Origin: an uncultured Flavobacteriaceae bacterium
GTDB lineage: Bacteria > Bacteroidota > Bacteroidia > Flavobacteriales > Flavobacteriaceae
Reading direction: 5' to 3'
DNA length: 64,000 nucleotides
Assembly: GCA_937959395.1 (NCBI GenBank)
Contig: CALGLR010000048.1
Coordinates: 1-64,000 of the forward strand
The notes beneath the pieces were generated by a model. It ran no database searches and had not been told where the DNA came from. It worked only from the letters and a program-made list of their open reading frames with translations. This document shows positions 44,531 to 53,692 of this stretch, piece by piece; the first letter of the stretch is position 1; each line of letters begins with the position of its first letter. The translations under genes were made by a program, and so were the position numbers.

Positions 44531-47197
44531 TTATAAAATAAATCGATACGTTGCTTTTATTAAAAATGTATTTTGAGGTTTTTGATTAAGCAACTGATTC
44601 TCTACAATAGCACTGAAATCATTTGAAGGATCTCCAGAACCTGTAACGCCTTGAGACCAGACTAAGAATATTTCAGAGCCAGGAATATATTCCCATCTCA
44701 TAACTAAGTTAGAACGAAACTGAACAAAAGCGAAATCGGGGTTTCCAAACGAATAATCTATAGTTCCATCTAAATCCTCATCTACAGAATAATTGTCATT
44801 CAAAAAAGAAACTTGATTATTTTCATAAGAAATAATACGATCATTTAAATTCCTAGCAATAGGATTATTGACATAATTAAAATTAGCATACTTAGCCTTA
44901 AAAATAAAAGGTTGCCCATAATATTGAATAGTAAGATTAGGGTTAATATTATAGTTTACTCGTAAAGTTGCACTCAATGTTTCTTGGTCTATTTCACCAT
45001 TAATATACCTTGCTGTACCATTAAAATCGCTTGTAGTTACGTATTGGGTTTTATTTGGATTTTTTGAATATTCTGTAGAAAGGGATAAACTTAGAGAATT
45101 AATAGGCTGATAATTAACTCCTAATTCATATCGTCTTAAAGAAAAATTATTTTGTTTCGCTTGAGAATTTACATGCCCTGCAGTAACACTAACCTTTTTT
45201 CGTTGGTCTGTATTCACAAATAAATAAGCAAAATTTTCTTGTGAGAAACGCCAACGCGGTCCTCCTCTTAAATTCGTATTGGAAAAAATTCTTGGTTTAT
45301 GGGCACCTCCAAAGTTTATATTCCAATTATTTTTAAGGTTAACACGTCCGCCTATTTCATATTGTATTCTGTTATAATTCCCTTCAAAATCATAAGTAGT
45401 AAATTGAGAAAACCCAATATTTGCTTGGCGATACCATTTTGTTGGCTTATTAAATAATCGTCTTATATTAAAATATTGACGTACTTCATCTGCCTGTCTT
45501 AAAAACCCTATGTCGTTTAATTCAAGTTCCGGCGAACGCCAATTGCCGCCAACATTATAACGCCAATTTCCTCCCCCACTTTTTCCAATCTCAAAACGAC
45601 CTCCCGATCCTGTTAATGACGTTTTTGTTGAATCAACATTTACATGATCTGCATCAACACGCTGAAACAAATGTGTTATAGAACGTTGGGTTAATTCAAT
45701 AGATTCTGCGCTTCCTTTTACATTACTTATTACCGCACTACCTTCAGCATAATATTTACGCTCTTTCCAATTGTGTTTAAAATCTATACCAGAGCTATAG
45801 GCATCTTTTCGCAAAAAAGATAGATTACCATCAAGGTTACGATTAGTAGCGGTAAAAATACCTCCAATATAAGAGTTGTTATTATTAAAATCTTTTTGAA
45901 CTCTAGAGACTAAGTAATTAGTTAAAGGCTCTACTAATTCTTTTCTAGGTTCACCAACTTGACCTAACCCATCTAAAACAGATTGATCTGTATTTAAATC
46001 TATTTTTGCAAACTCTTTAGCAGTAACACTTTCTAAAAAACCAATGGCCCAACCATCTTTTGTTTTTCCGCTAAACTTAGCTGCACCTAAAATGGTTGTA
46101 TTATTTGGAAAGTCTTCAAATTCGCCTTGACGACTTTCTAACGTTGTAAACCCTTGAGGAGTTCGTCCAATTCTTCTGGAAAAAAATAAGTTGTCTTGAT
46201 TTCCTCCAAATTGGAAATCGAAAATACTTTTATTCTCCACAAAAAAAGGCCGTCGTTCTTGAAAGAAAATTTCAAAACCATCTAATGCAATGGCTCCTGG
46301 ATCTGCATCTACTTGTCCAAAATCTGGATTCACGGTTAAATCTAAAGTAAGATCGTTTGTTATTCCAATTTTTGCATCTAAACCCACTGTTAATTTAGCA
46401 TCACTTCCATCTCTAAAAGGATTCCCTTGCTCTTTTTCATAAGTATCTAATTGTGCTACAGAGTATGGCTGTATCTCCAATTGCTTTTGAGGCTTTAGTC
46501 CTGTTATACCTCTTAGCTCTCCAAACTCACTTACCCATCCTGGAGGATTTGGATATAAAGGTTGCCAAGTAGAGCGCTCTTCTTTTTTAAAATACCGCCG
46601 GGTAGATTGTAAGCCCCAAACTTGTTCCTTTTCTGCACTAAAACGTAATTGACTTAAAGGTATTTTTAGTTCTGCAGTCCATCCTTCCCCATCTATATTA
46701 GTATTAACATACCAAATAGGATTCCAACTATCGTCAAAATTACTGTTATTAGATATAAATTCATCGCCTTTAACTCCAGAGGCAGATATTGTAAATGAAA
46801 AACCAGTACGATCATCTCCAAGAGTTCCTAAATTAATTTCTACCCAATCTCCAGGAAAATCGTCTCGTCTTCCCATTCTTTTTTCAATAGTAGATGGTTC
46901 TTTCTCATAACAACGAAACGCAACATATAAGTTTTTAGAATCGTAAATAATCTTCATTTTTGTTTGCTCTGAAGGCGCTGTAGCATTGTCTGGTTCAAAC
47001 TCTGTATAATCCGAACTCCAATCAACAATACTCCAAACAGTATCATCTATTAATCCATCAATTTTTGGAGGATTCTCTGAATTAATTGATTTAGTTGTGT
47101 AAACTCTTTTCTCTTTAGTAGAATTTAATTCTTGAGCATTAATAATACTGGCAGCTAATACTACAAATAATAATAAACTAATTAGTTTAAAATTCAT
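44531..47197 (-). CDS. DUF5916 outer-membrane protein with CBM9-like N-terminal domain
   Basis: 888 residues with signal peptide (LISLLLFVVLAASIINAQE). Residues about 35-215 form a CBM9-like carbohydrate-binding fold (PPKIDGLIDDTVWSIVDWS; MKIIYDSKNLYVAFRCYE; DDFPGDWVEINLGTLGDDRTG; FSAEKEQVWGLQSTR). The rest is DUF5916, beginning near the motif TVNPDFGQVDADPGAIALD and FFQERRPFFVEN, and has alternating hydrophobic strands to the C-terminal LIKATYRFIL, as expected of an outer-membrane beta-barrel. Function is unknown for the family; glycan binding or outer-membrane uptake is the usual guess. Single gene. Confidence 0.88.
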   Translation of the reverse strand: MNFKLISLLLFVVLAASIINAQELNSTKEKRVYTTKSINSENPPKIDGLIDDTVWSIVDWSSDYTEFEPDNATAPSEQTKMKIIYDSKNLYVAFRCYEKEPSTIEKRMGRRDDFPGDWVEINLGTLGDDRTGFSFTISASGVKGDEFISNNSNFDDSWNPIWYVNTNIDGEGWTAELKIPLSQLRFSAEKEQVWGLQSTRRYFKKEERSTWQPLYPNPPGWVSEFGELRGITGLKPQKQLEIQPYSVAQLDTYEKEQGNPFRDGSDAKLTVGLDAKIGITNDLTLDLTVNPDFGQVDADPGAIALDGFEIFFQERRPFFVENKSIFDFQFGGNQDNLFFSRRIGRTPQGFTTLESRQGEFEDFPNNTTILGAAKFSGKTKDGWAIGFLESVTAKEFAKIDLNTDQSVLDGLGQVGEPRKELVEPLTNYLVSRVQKDFNNNNSYIGGIFTATNRNLDGNLSFLRKDAYSSGIDFKHNWKERKYYAEGSAVISNVKGSAESIELTQRSITHLFQRVDADHVNVDSTKTSLTGSGGRFEIGKSGGGNWRYNVGGNWRSPELELNDIGFLRQADEVRQYFNIRRLFNKPTKWYRQANIGFSQFTTYDFEGNYNRIQYEIGGRVNLKNNWNINFGGAHKPRIFSNTNLRGGPRWRFSQENFAYLFVNTDQRKKVSVTAGHVNSQAKQNNFSLRRYELGVNYQPINSLSLSLSTEYSKNPNKTQYVTTSDFNGTARYINGEIDQETLSATLRVNYNINPNLTIQYYGQPFIFKAKYANFNYVNNPIARNLNDRIISYENNQVSFLNDNYSVDEDLDGTIDYSFGNPDFAFVQFRSNLVMRWEYIPGSEIFLVWSQGVTGSGDPSNDFSAIVENQLLNQKPQNTFLIKATYRFIL

Positions 47198-47465
47198 AAA
47201 ACGATAATTTGATTGATGATATAAAGACTTTAATTTATAATGTTTGTTACAACAATTAAGCTTTTTTTTAAAAAAATCAAAAAACAGAACTTCATTAATT
47301 TTATCTGTATTTTACGATAATATAAATTAAAACAGCGTATTCAATAGTTTTTCATTTTCAAAAAAGGATACTAAACCATCTCTATTTTTATATATCGTTT
47401 TGTATTTATCGAAGATTATAAACCAACAATAGAATATTAAGGTTTGTACCTGTTCCAAATACTTA

Positions 47466-49409
47466 TCACCTTTTCTTCTTAAACTTAGCTTTATCCTTTC
47501 TCTTATTAAAAGGAATAGCATCATTATAAGTATTCTTAGCTTCTCCTTTGGGTTTATTTTTACGCCATTTTTCGCCTTTTTCTGGAAGTAGTACTTTTAA
47601 TAAATCTTCACGACCTAATCTATTTAAGGTCTTTTTAATCCATGCTTTATTTTCATCTTTATACCAAAAGAAAAAACGGTGTTGCTCTTCTTTCTCTTTA
47701 CGTGTTATTGGCGTATTTACTTTTTTAAGCGTGTATGGATGGTAACCACTATAATAAATCACCGTAGCAACCGTCATTGGTGTTGGTGTAAAACCTTGTA
47801 CTTGTTCTAACTGAAAACCCATATCTTTAGTTTCAGCAGCTAGGTTTGCCATATCTTCCACTTCACAAGCGGGATGATTTGATATAAAGTATGGTATTAA
47901 TTGAAGCTTTAAATTCTTTGCTATATTAATCTTATCAAAGCGTTCTTTAAACTTATGGAAGTAACTAAATGATGGTTTGCGCATTAATTTTAAGACAGGA
48001 TCACTAGTATGTTCTGGCGCTACTTTAAGTCGTCCAGAAACATGCTTAGTCATTACTTCTTCTGTATAATCGTCAAGTTCTTTTGGGTCTACATTTTTAT
48101 TAAACTCTGGCACTAACATATCATGACGAATTCCACTACCAATAAATGATTTTTTCACTTTTGGGTGATTATCTACAGCTTGATATAATTCGGTTAATGG
48201 TTTATGCGACGTATCTAAATTACTACATATTACAGGTGAAATACAAGATGGGGCCACACACTTATCGCATATAGACTGTACTTTACCTTTCATTTTATAC
48301 ATGTTGGCACTTGGTCCACCAATATCAGACAAATAACCTTTAAAATCAGGCATATTTGCTACAGTATCGACTTCCCGTAGTATAGATTCCTGGCTACGAG
48401 ATGCAATAAATTTTCCTTGATGCGCAGAAATAGTACAAAAACTACAACCACCAAAACAACCACGATGTATGTTTATAGAAAACTTAATCATTTCGTAAGC
48501 CGGAATTGGTCCACGCTTATTATATTTTGGATGCGGCATTCTAGTATAAGGCAACTCAAAAGAACCATCAATTTCCTTTTCTGTCATTGTTGGGTATGGT
48601 GGATTAATCATCAACGTCTTTTCTCCTACTTTCTGAAAAATTCGTCTTGCAGCCAACTTATTAGACTCCTGCTCTATTATTTTAAAGTTCGAAGCATATT
48701 TTTTCTTATCCTCTAAACAGATTTCATGTGAAGCGATTTCAACATCTTCCCAATTACTATTTTTAGGCACTTTAGCACCTTCATTTAATAAAACTGCTGT
48801 TTGTTTTATAGTTGTAATACTAGAAAAAGGAACTCCTTTTTGCAATAAACGCACCACTTCACGTAAGGGCTGCTCTCCCATTCCGTAAACCAGCATGTCT
48901 GCTTTAGAAGTTGCTAAAATACTTGGCATTAATTTGTCACTCCAAAAATCATAATGCGTTACTCTACGTAATGATGCTTCAATACCTCCAATTAAAATTG
49001 GTGTATCTGGCCATTTTTCTTTTAAAATCTTAGAGTAAACTGTCGTTGCATAATCTGGTCTAAACCCAATATCACCATTTGGTGTATAAGCATCTTTATC
49101 TCGCTTCTTCTTATTAGCATTGTAATTACTAAGCATAGGATCCATACAGCCACCAGTAACACCAAAAAACAACTTTGGTTTACCCATTTTTACAAAGTCT
49201 TGAAGATTATCCTTTACATTAGGCTGAGGAACAATCGCTACACGCAAGCCATAACTTTCTAAAATACGGCCTATAACCGCAGGGCCAAAAGAAGGGTGAT
49301 CTACATAAGCATCTCCACTAAATAAGATAACATCTAGCGCTTCCCAACCGCGAATTTTAACCTCTTTGTTTGTGGTAGGTAACCAATCTGAAAGTTTTAA
49401 ATCTTGCAT
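47466..49409 (-). CDS. YgiQ-family radical SAM protein
   Basis: 647 residues. An N-terminal B12-binding-like region (DVILFSGDAYVDHPSFGPAVI) precedes the radical SAM core with the cluster motif CFGGCSFC near residue 320 and GKFIASRSQESI. The DUF3362 C-terminal part includes QLEQVQGFTPTPMTVATVIYYSG. The C-terminus is Lys-rich. YgiQ proteins bind a 4Fe-4S cluster and make a 5'-deoxyadenosyl radical, but their reaction is not known. The -7 element at 49417-49424 would place the transcript start almost at the ATG, so the mRNA may be leaderless. Confidence 0.93.
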   Translation of the reverse strand: MQDLKLSDWLPTTNKEVKIRGWEALDVILFSGDAYVDHPSFGPAVIGRILESYGLRVAIVPQPNVKDNLQDFVKMGKPKLFFGVTGGCMDPMLSNYNANKKKRDKDAYTPNGDIGFRPDYATTVYSKILKEKWPDTPILIGGIEASLRRVTHYDFWSDKLMPSILATSKADMLVYGMGEQPLREVVRLLQKGVPFSSITTIKQTAVLLNEGAKVPKNSNWEDVEIASHEICLEDKKKYASNFKIIEQESNKLAARRIFQKVGEKTLMINPPYPTMTEKEIDGSFELPYTRMPHPKYNKRGPIPAYEMIKFSINIHRGCFGGCSFCTISAHQGKFIASRSQESILREVDTVANMPDFKGYLSDIGGPSANMYKMKGKVQSICDKCVAPSCISPVICSNLDTSHKPLTELYQAVDNHPKVKKSFIGSGIRHDMLVPEFNKNVDPKELDDYTEEVMTKHVSGRLKVAPEHTSDPVLKLMRKPSFSYFHKFKERFDKINIAKNLKLQLIPYFISNHPACEVEDMANLAAETKDMGFQLEQVQGFTPTPMTVATVIYYSGYHPYTLKKVNTPITRKEKEEQHRFFFWYKDENKAWIKKTLNRLGREDLLKVLLPEKGEKWRKNKPKGEAKNTYNDAIPFNKRKDKAKFKKKR

Positions 49410-49416
49410 ATCGCTA

Positions 49417-49424
49417 CAAAAATA
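49417..49424 (-). promoter_or_regulatory. Promoter (-7 element) of ygiQ, near-leaderless
   Basis: TATTTTTG on the minus strand matches TAnnTTTG and ends only 7 bases before the start codon, so transcription would begin within a few bases of the ATG. No -33 match. Confidence 0.4.
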
Positions 49425-49508
49425 GTCAAAAAAAGAGTCCTAGACATTATTATTAAAGGGTTTAGCACTTTGATTTATACATTTCTATCATTATACAGAG
49501 TAAATAAA

Positions 49509-49609
49509 CGTCAGTTCGAGTGATGCGACGAAGGAGGATTGTATCGAGAACTAGTAAAAAGACTTCTCGATACAATTTGTTCATACTTCACAAATTACTC
49601 GAAGTGACG
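49509..49609. repeat. 101-base double-arm palindromic repeat
   Basis: Outer arms 49509-49524 and 49594-49609 match at 14 of 16 positions. An inner perfect 13-base arm, ATTGTATCGAGAA (49538-49550) with TTCTCGATACAAT (49564-49576), lies within. It sits in the gene-free stretch 49410-49816 between divergent ygiQ and rplM, which otherwise holds only the two promoters. Arms with TCGAGTGA and TTCTCGATAC occur widely in flavobacterial intergenic DNA as far as I know. Confidence 0.75.
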
Positions 49610-49739
49610 AGTCGTTGTTTTTCTAAAGGAAATCAACAAAATATCAGCTTTATAAACAGGTGTTTTAAAGAATTTTAGGTAGAATTAACATAATGTAAAA
49701 ACATATCAACAAACTTATCAAATAAAACAGTCTATAGTA

Positions 49740-49770
49740 TTTGGTAATCAAGAAGATTATCGTAAATTTG
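49740..49770 (+). promoter_or_regulatory. Promoter of rplM-rpsI, full consensus
   Basis: TTTG (49740-49743), exactly 19 bases, TAAATTTG (49763-49770): a perfect match to the Bacteroidota housekeeping promoter. Transcription should start near 49776, giving a leader of about 40 bases before the GTG start of rplM. Confidence 0.8.
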
Positions 49771-49816
49771 CAAACTCTTTTTGAAAGAGGAATGTTTAAT
49801 TAAAAAAATAAGAATT

Positions 49817-50272
49817 GTGGACACATTAAGCTACAAAACCGTTTCAGCAAATAAAGCTACTGTAGATAAGCAGTGGGTTTTAATTGATGCCGATGGTCAA
49901 ACTTTAGGACGCATGTGCACTCAAGTCGCAAGACTTTTAAGAGGAAAGCACAAGCCAAGCTTCACACCACACGTTGATTGTGGCGATAACGTTGTTGTTA
50001 TCAATGCAGAAAAAATCAACTTAACAGGAAACAAGTGGAATGACAAAACGTACATTCGTCACACAGGTTATCCAGGTGGTCAAAGAAGTTTAACTGCTAC
50101 TGAATTGTTCGGAAAAGATCCGTCAAGATTAGTAGAGAAATCTGTAAAAGGAATGTTACCTAAAAATAAATTAGGAGCAGCACTTTTTAGAAATTTAACT
50201 GTTGTTACAGGTACAAAGCACGCTCATGAAGCTCAAAAACCTAAAACAATTAACTTAAACGAATTTAAGTAA
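49817..50272 (+). CDS. rplM: 50S ribosomal protein L13
   Basis: 151 residues. Chosen start is GTG at 49817, giving MDTLSYKTVSANKATVDKQW, the usual N-terminus in this phylum; the frame is open from a TTG at 49781, but that lies almost at the predicted transcription start. Conserved stretches include VLIDADGQTLGRM, LLRGKHKPSFTPHVDCGD and MLPKNKLGAALFRNL. L13 binds 23S rRNA early in 50S assembly. The stop overlaps the rpsI start as TAATG. Confidence 0.97.
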   Translation: MDTLSYKTVSANKATVDKQWVLIDADGQTLGRMCTQVARLLRGKHKPSFTPHVDCGDNVVVINAEKINLTGNKWNDKTYIRHTGYPGGQRSLTATELFGKDPSRLVEKSVKGMLPKNKLGAALFRNLTVVTGTKHAHEAQKPKTINLNEFK

Positions 50273-50658
50273 TGGAAGTATTACACAAAATTGGTCGTCG
50301 TAAAACGGCTGTTGCTCGTGTTTACCTTTCTGAAGGAAAAGGTACAATCACGATTAACAAAAAAGAATTAAAAGATTACTTCCCAACTGCAACATTACAG
50401 TACAAAGTAAACCAACCGTTAATGCTAACGGAAAACGAAGGTACTTTTGACATTAATGTAAATGTATTTGGTGGAGGAATCACTGGTCAAGCTGAAGCTA
50501 TCCGTTTAGCAATCTCTCGTGCAATGTGCGAATTAGATGCTGAGAATAGATTAGTTTTAAAACCAGAAGGATTATTAACTAGAGACCCAAGAATGGTTGA
50601 GCGTAAGAAATTCGGACAGAAGAAAGCGCGTAAGAAATTCCAATTCTCGAAACGTTAA
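50272..50658 (+). CDS. rpsI: 30S ribosomal protein S9
   Basis: 128 residues, with HKIGRRKTAVARVYL near the N-terminus, NVFGGGITGQAEAIRLAISRA in the middle and the basic tail ending KKARKKFQFSKR that reaches the P-site tRNA anticodon. The start ATG overlaps the rplM stop by one base (TAATG), so the two are translationally coupled, the usual L13-S9 operon. Confidence 0.98.
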   Translation: MEVLHKIGRRKTAVARVYLSEGKGTITINKKELKDYFPTATLQYKVNQPLMLTENEGTFDINVNVFGGGITGQAEAIRLAISRAMCELDAENRLVLKPEGLLTRDPRMVERKKFGQKKARKKFQFSKR

Positions 50659-50718
50659 TATCCTTAACTCTATTGGGAATCTATTTATCAGTTATCTCAA
50701 TGGTGTTGAAATTAAAGC

Positions 50719-50739
50719 AAGTTGAAAAAATTTCAACTT
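50719..50739. repeat. Hairpin in the rpsI-rpsB gap
   Basis: AAGTTGAAA (50719-50727) pairs with TTTCAACTT (50731-50739), followed by A rather than T on the plus strand, so it is not a plus-strand terminator. It may be part of an rpsB leader structure. Confidence 0.4.
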
Positions 50740-50812
50740 AAAAAAATTAAACAGTTATTGTTGTCCTAGTCTATAAAATTTTATGACAGGATTTAGTTTA
50801 GCATCTAAATGA

Positions 50813-50847
50813 AGCCAAAAGCCAGCAGCTAAAAGCTAAAAGCCAAA
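50813..50847 (+). repeat. Short AAAAGCC/AAAAGCT tandem repeat in the rpsB leader
   Basis: Successive AGCCAAAAGCC, AGCAGCTAAAAGCT and AAAAGCC units, ending about 40 bases before the rpsB start. Simple heptamer-like repeats of this sort are common in flavobacterial intergenic DNA. No exact TAnnTTTG promoter is seen in this gap. Confidence 0.5.
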
Positions 50848-50888
50848 TGGAACATTGCTAATTCAACAGAACGTAAACTATTACAAAA

Positions 50889-51677
50889 ATGGCAGTAGAA
50901 GTAAAAGAATTACTTGAAGCAGGTGTACACTTCGGTCACCTTACACGTAAATGGGACCCAAACATGGCTCCTTACGTATATATGGAGCGTAATGGCATCC
51001 ATATTATAAACTTATATAAAACAGCAGCTAAAATTGACGAAGCTGGAGCAGCACTTTCTAAAATTGCAGCTTCTGGACGTAAAATTTTATTTGTTGCTAC
51101 AAAAAAGCAAGCAAAAGATATCGTTGCTGAGAAAGCAGCTAACATTAACATGCCTTACATTACTGAAAGATGGCCAGGTGGAATGTTAACTAACTTCGTT
51201 ACTATTCGTAAAGCAATCAAAAAGATGGCAACTATCGATAGAATGAAAAAAGATGGTACTTTTTTAACACTTTCTAAGAAAGAACGTTTACAAGTAAATC
51301 GTCTTAGAGCTAAGTTAGAAAAAAACTTAGGGTCTATTACAGATATGACTCGTCTTCCAGGAGCTTTGTTTGTTGTAGATATTAAACGTGAGCATATCGC
51401 GATTAAAGAAGCGCAGAAATTAAACATTCCAATATTTGCAATGGTAGATACGAATTCTGATCCACGTCAAGTAGATTACGTTATACCTTCAAATGACGAT
51501 GCTTCTAAATCGATCGATAAAATTTTAACGCATGTAACTAATGCAGTTACTAATGGCTTAAATGAGCGTAAAGCTGAAAAAGCTGAGAAAGATGCAGCAA
51601 AAGCTGAGGCTAAAGCGGCACCTGCAAAAGCAGAAACTGCAAAAGTAGAAGCAGTAGCAGCAAAAGAAGAAGAATAA
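50889..51677 (+). CDS. rpsB: 30S ribosomal protein S2
   Basis: 262 residues. Family motifs include LLEAGVHFGHLTRKWDPNM, NGIHIINLYKT, TERWPGGMLTNF, LPGALFVVDIKREHIA and NIPIFAMVDTNSDP. The tail from about residue 225 is a low-complexity run of Ala, Lys and Glu, longer than in enterobacteria. S2 is a late-assembling protein of the small subunit body. It is followed by tsf after a terminator-like hairpin. Confidence 0.98.
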   Translation: MAVEVKELLEAGVHFGHLTRKWDPNMAPYVYMERNGIHIINLYKTAAKIDEAGAALSKIAASGRKILFVATKKQAKDIVAEKAANINMPYITERWPGGMLTNFVTIRKAIKKMATIDRMKKDGTFLTLSKKERLQVNRLRAKLEKNLGSITDMTRLPGALFVVDIKREHIAIKEAQKLNIPIFAMVDTNSDPRQVDYVIPSNDDASKSIDKILTHVTNAVTNGLNERKAEKAEKDAAKAEAKAAPAKAETAKVEAVAAKEEE

Positions 51678-51699
51678 TTAACAATTATCCAATATCAAT

Positions 51700-51746
51700 A
51701 AGTCGTTTAATTTTTTTCTTTATTGAAACTTATTAAACGACTTTTT
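51700..51746 (+). terminator. Terminator or attenuator between rpsB and tsf
   Basis: AAGTCGTTTAAT (51700-51711) pairs perfectly with ATTAAACGACTT (51732-51743), followed by TTT. The 20-base loop is large, so it may be only partly efficient. It would let more S2 than EF-Ts be made, as is known for the enterobacterial operon. Confidence 0.65.
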
Positions 51747-51761
51747 AAATTACTTATAGAT

Positions 51762-52733
51762 ATGAGTACTACAATAAAAATTACAGCCGCAGAGGTTAAC
51801 AAATTAAGAAAAGCTACAGGTGCAGGTATGATGGACTGCAAAAAAGCATTAGTTGAAGCAGGAGGAGATTTTGATGAAGCTATTAATGTTTTACGTAAAA
51901 AAGGTCAAAAAGTAGCAGAAAAAAGAGCAGATCGTGACTCTAGCGAAGGTGCTGCTGTTTCTAAAGTAAATGCAGATAACACTGTAGGTGTTACTATCGT
52001 TTTAGGATGTGAAACAGATTTCGTTGGAAAAAACGAAACTTTTTTAGCATTAGCAAACCAATTTGCAGATATAGCAATCAACTTTGATAACAAAGAAGAT
52101 TTCTTAGCTGCAGATTTTGATGGTATGACTGTTGCCGAAAAACTAATTGAACAAACTGGTGTTGTAGGTGAAAAATTAGAAATCAACGCTTTTGAAAAAT
52201 TAGAAGCAGCATATGTTGGAACTTATGTTCACATTAACAAAATTGGTGCTCTAGTAGGTTTATCTGAAAAGATTGATACTGCAGATGTCGTTTCTAAAGA
52301 TGTCGCTATGCAAGTTGCTTCTATGGGAGCTACTACTTTATCATACAAAGATTTTGATCCAGCATATGTAGCATCAGAAACTGAAGCTAGAATTGCTGTT
52401 ATTGAAAAAGATAATATCGAATTAGGTCGTTTAGGTAAAACACTTAAAAACGTACCTGAATTTATTTCAATGGCACAATTAACTCCTGAAGTTATAGCTA
52501 AAGCTGAAGCGGATGCGAAAGCACAATTAGCTGCTGAAGGAAAACCAGAACAAATTTGGGATAAAATTTTACCAGGAAAAATGGAACGTTTTATTTCAGA
52601 TAACACCACTTTAGATCAAGAACAATGTTTATTAGATCAAAAGTTTATTAAAGACGAAAAACAAACTGTTGCAGATTATGTAGCGTCTAAAAACGTTGCT
52701 GTTACAGCATTTAAACGTGTATCTTTAGGATAA
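51762..52733 (+). CDS. tsf: Elongation factor Ts
   Basis: 323 residues from ATG 51762, giving MSTTIKITAAEVNKLRKATG; the frame is open from a TTG at 51723, but that lies within the hairpin between the genes. The UBA-like N-terminal domain with TGAGMMDCKKALVEAGGD and the core TDFVGKNE motif that inserts near the EF-Tu nucleotide site are present. EF-Ts recharges EF-Tu with GTP. Length is typical for Bacteroidota, longer than in E. coli (283). Confidence 0.97.
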   Translation: MSTTIKITAAEVNKLRKATGAGMMDCKKALVEAGGDFDEAINVLRKKGQKVAEKRADRDSSEGAAVSKVNADNTVGVTIVLGCETDFVGKNETFLALANQFADIAINFDNKEDFLAADFDGMTVAEKLIEQTGVVGEKLEINAFEKLEAAYVGTYVHINKIGALVGLSEKIDTADVVSKDVAMQVASMGATTLSYKDFDPAYVASETEARIAVIEKDNIELGRLGKTLKNVPEFISMAQLTPEVIAKAEADAKAQLAAEGKPEQIWDKILPGKMERFISDNTTLDQEQCLLDQKFIKDEKQTVADYVASKNVAVTAFKRVSLG

Positions 52734-52784
52734 TAAATTATTTATGTTATTCCATACTACATGTGGGATACATAAGAATTATAT

Positions 52785-52823
52785 AAAACCACTACTCTAT
52801 TTTTAGAGCTAGTGGTTTTTTTT
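52785..52823 (+). terminator. Terminator of rpsB-tsf
   Basis: AAAACCACTA (52785-52794) pairs with TAGTGGTTTT (52810-52819), with a further CTCT/AGAG pairing in the loop and a T run to 52823. Lies about 50 bases after the tsf stop. Confidence 0.85.
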
Positions 52824-52893
52824 ATGCTCAAAAACACTTAGTTTTGCTAAACTTTAGTTTCGTAATTAGAGACTAAAACTCACATAACTAAAC

Positions 52894-53601
52894 ATGCAAT
52901 ATAAAAGAATACTCCTAAAACTATCTGGTGAAGCGTTAATGGGAACACGCCAATATGGAATAGACCCCGAACGCTTAGCAGAATATGCTGAAGACATTAA
53001 AGCTGTTACAGATAAAGGTATAGAAGTCGCTATTGTTATTGGCGGTGGTAACATTTTTAGAGGTGTCGCTGGAGCAATGAATGGGATGGATCGTGTACAG
53101 GGTGACCACATGGGAATGTTAGCTACAGTAATTAATGGGCTAGCGTTACAAAATGCACTAGAAGATGCTGGCGTTAAAACACGATTACAAACTGCCATAC
53201 AAATTAATGAAGTAGCAGAACCTTTTATTAGACGTAAAGCAATGAGCCATCTTAGAAAGGGACGTGTTGTCATTTTTGGCGGAGGAACAGGAAATCCCTA
53301 TTTTACTACAGATTCGGCTGCCGTTTTGCGTGCTATCGAAATTGAGGCCGATGTTATTCTAAAAGGAACTAGAGTTGATGGCATTTATAATACTGATCCG
53401 GAAAAAGATAATACTGCAATAAAATTTGATCATATTACTTTTGATGATGTTTTAAGAAAAGGTTTAAAAGTAATGGATACAACAGCATTTACATTAAGTC
53501 AAGAAAATGAATTACCTATTATAGTTTTTGATATGAATACCAGAGGAAACCTTATGAAAGTGGTCTCTGGAGAAAATATTGGGACACAAGTTAGTTTATA
53601 A
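52894..53601 (+). CDS. pyrH: UMP kinase
   Basis: 235 residues, the typical length of bacterial hexameric UMP kinase. Motifs: KLSGEALMG at the N-terminus, [10 protein letters not shown], and [18 protein letters not shown], which binds nucleotide. It phosphorylates UMP to UDP and is the feedback point of pyrimidine synthesis. It sits between tsf and frr, the common bacterial order rpsB-tsf-pyrH-frr, but with its own upstream terminator, so it is probably transcribed separately from tsf. No exact promoter seen (TAGTTTCG at 52855 is one base off). Confidence 0.97.
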   Translation: MQYKRILLKLSGEALMGTRQYGIDPERLAEYAEDIKAVTDKGIEVAIVIGGGNIFRGVAGAMNGMDRVQGDHMGMLATVINGLALQNALEDAGVKTRLQTAIQINEVAEPFIRRKAMSHLRKGRVVIFGGGTGNPYFTTDSAAVLRAIEIEADVILKGTRVDGIYNTDPEKDNTAIKFDHITFDDVLRKGLKVMDTTAFTLSQENELPIIVFDMNTRGNLMKVVSGENIGTQVSL

Positions 53602-53692
53602 CTTTTTTCCAACACCTTTTCGTCGATTAAACTATTCTATTAACTTTGGCTTAATATTTGAATACTAATTAGCAAATTAAAATTATAAAGTA

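Noticed and set aside
47327-47524. 65-codon minus-strand frame at the 3' end of ygiQ
   Set aside because: It overlaps the Lys-rich C-terminus of YgiQ in another frame, and the rest is AT-rich spacer without recognisable protein features.
49781-49816. TTG start for rplM at 49781
   Set aside because: It is only a few bases from the predicted transcription start, and the resulting extension is not found at the usual L13 N-terminus; GTG 49817 gives the conserved start.
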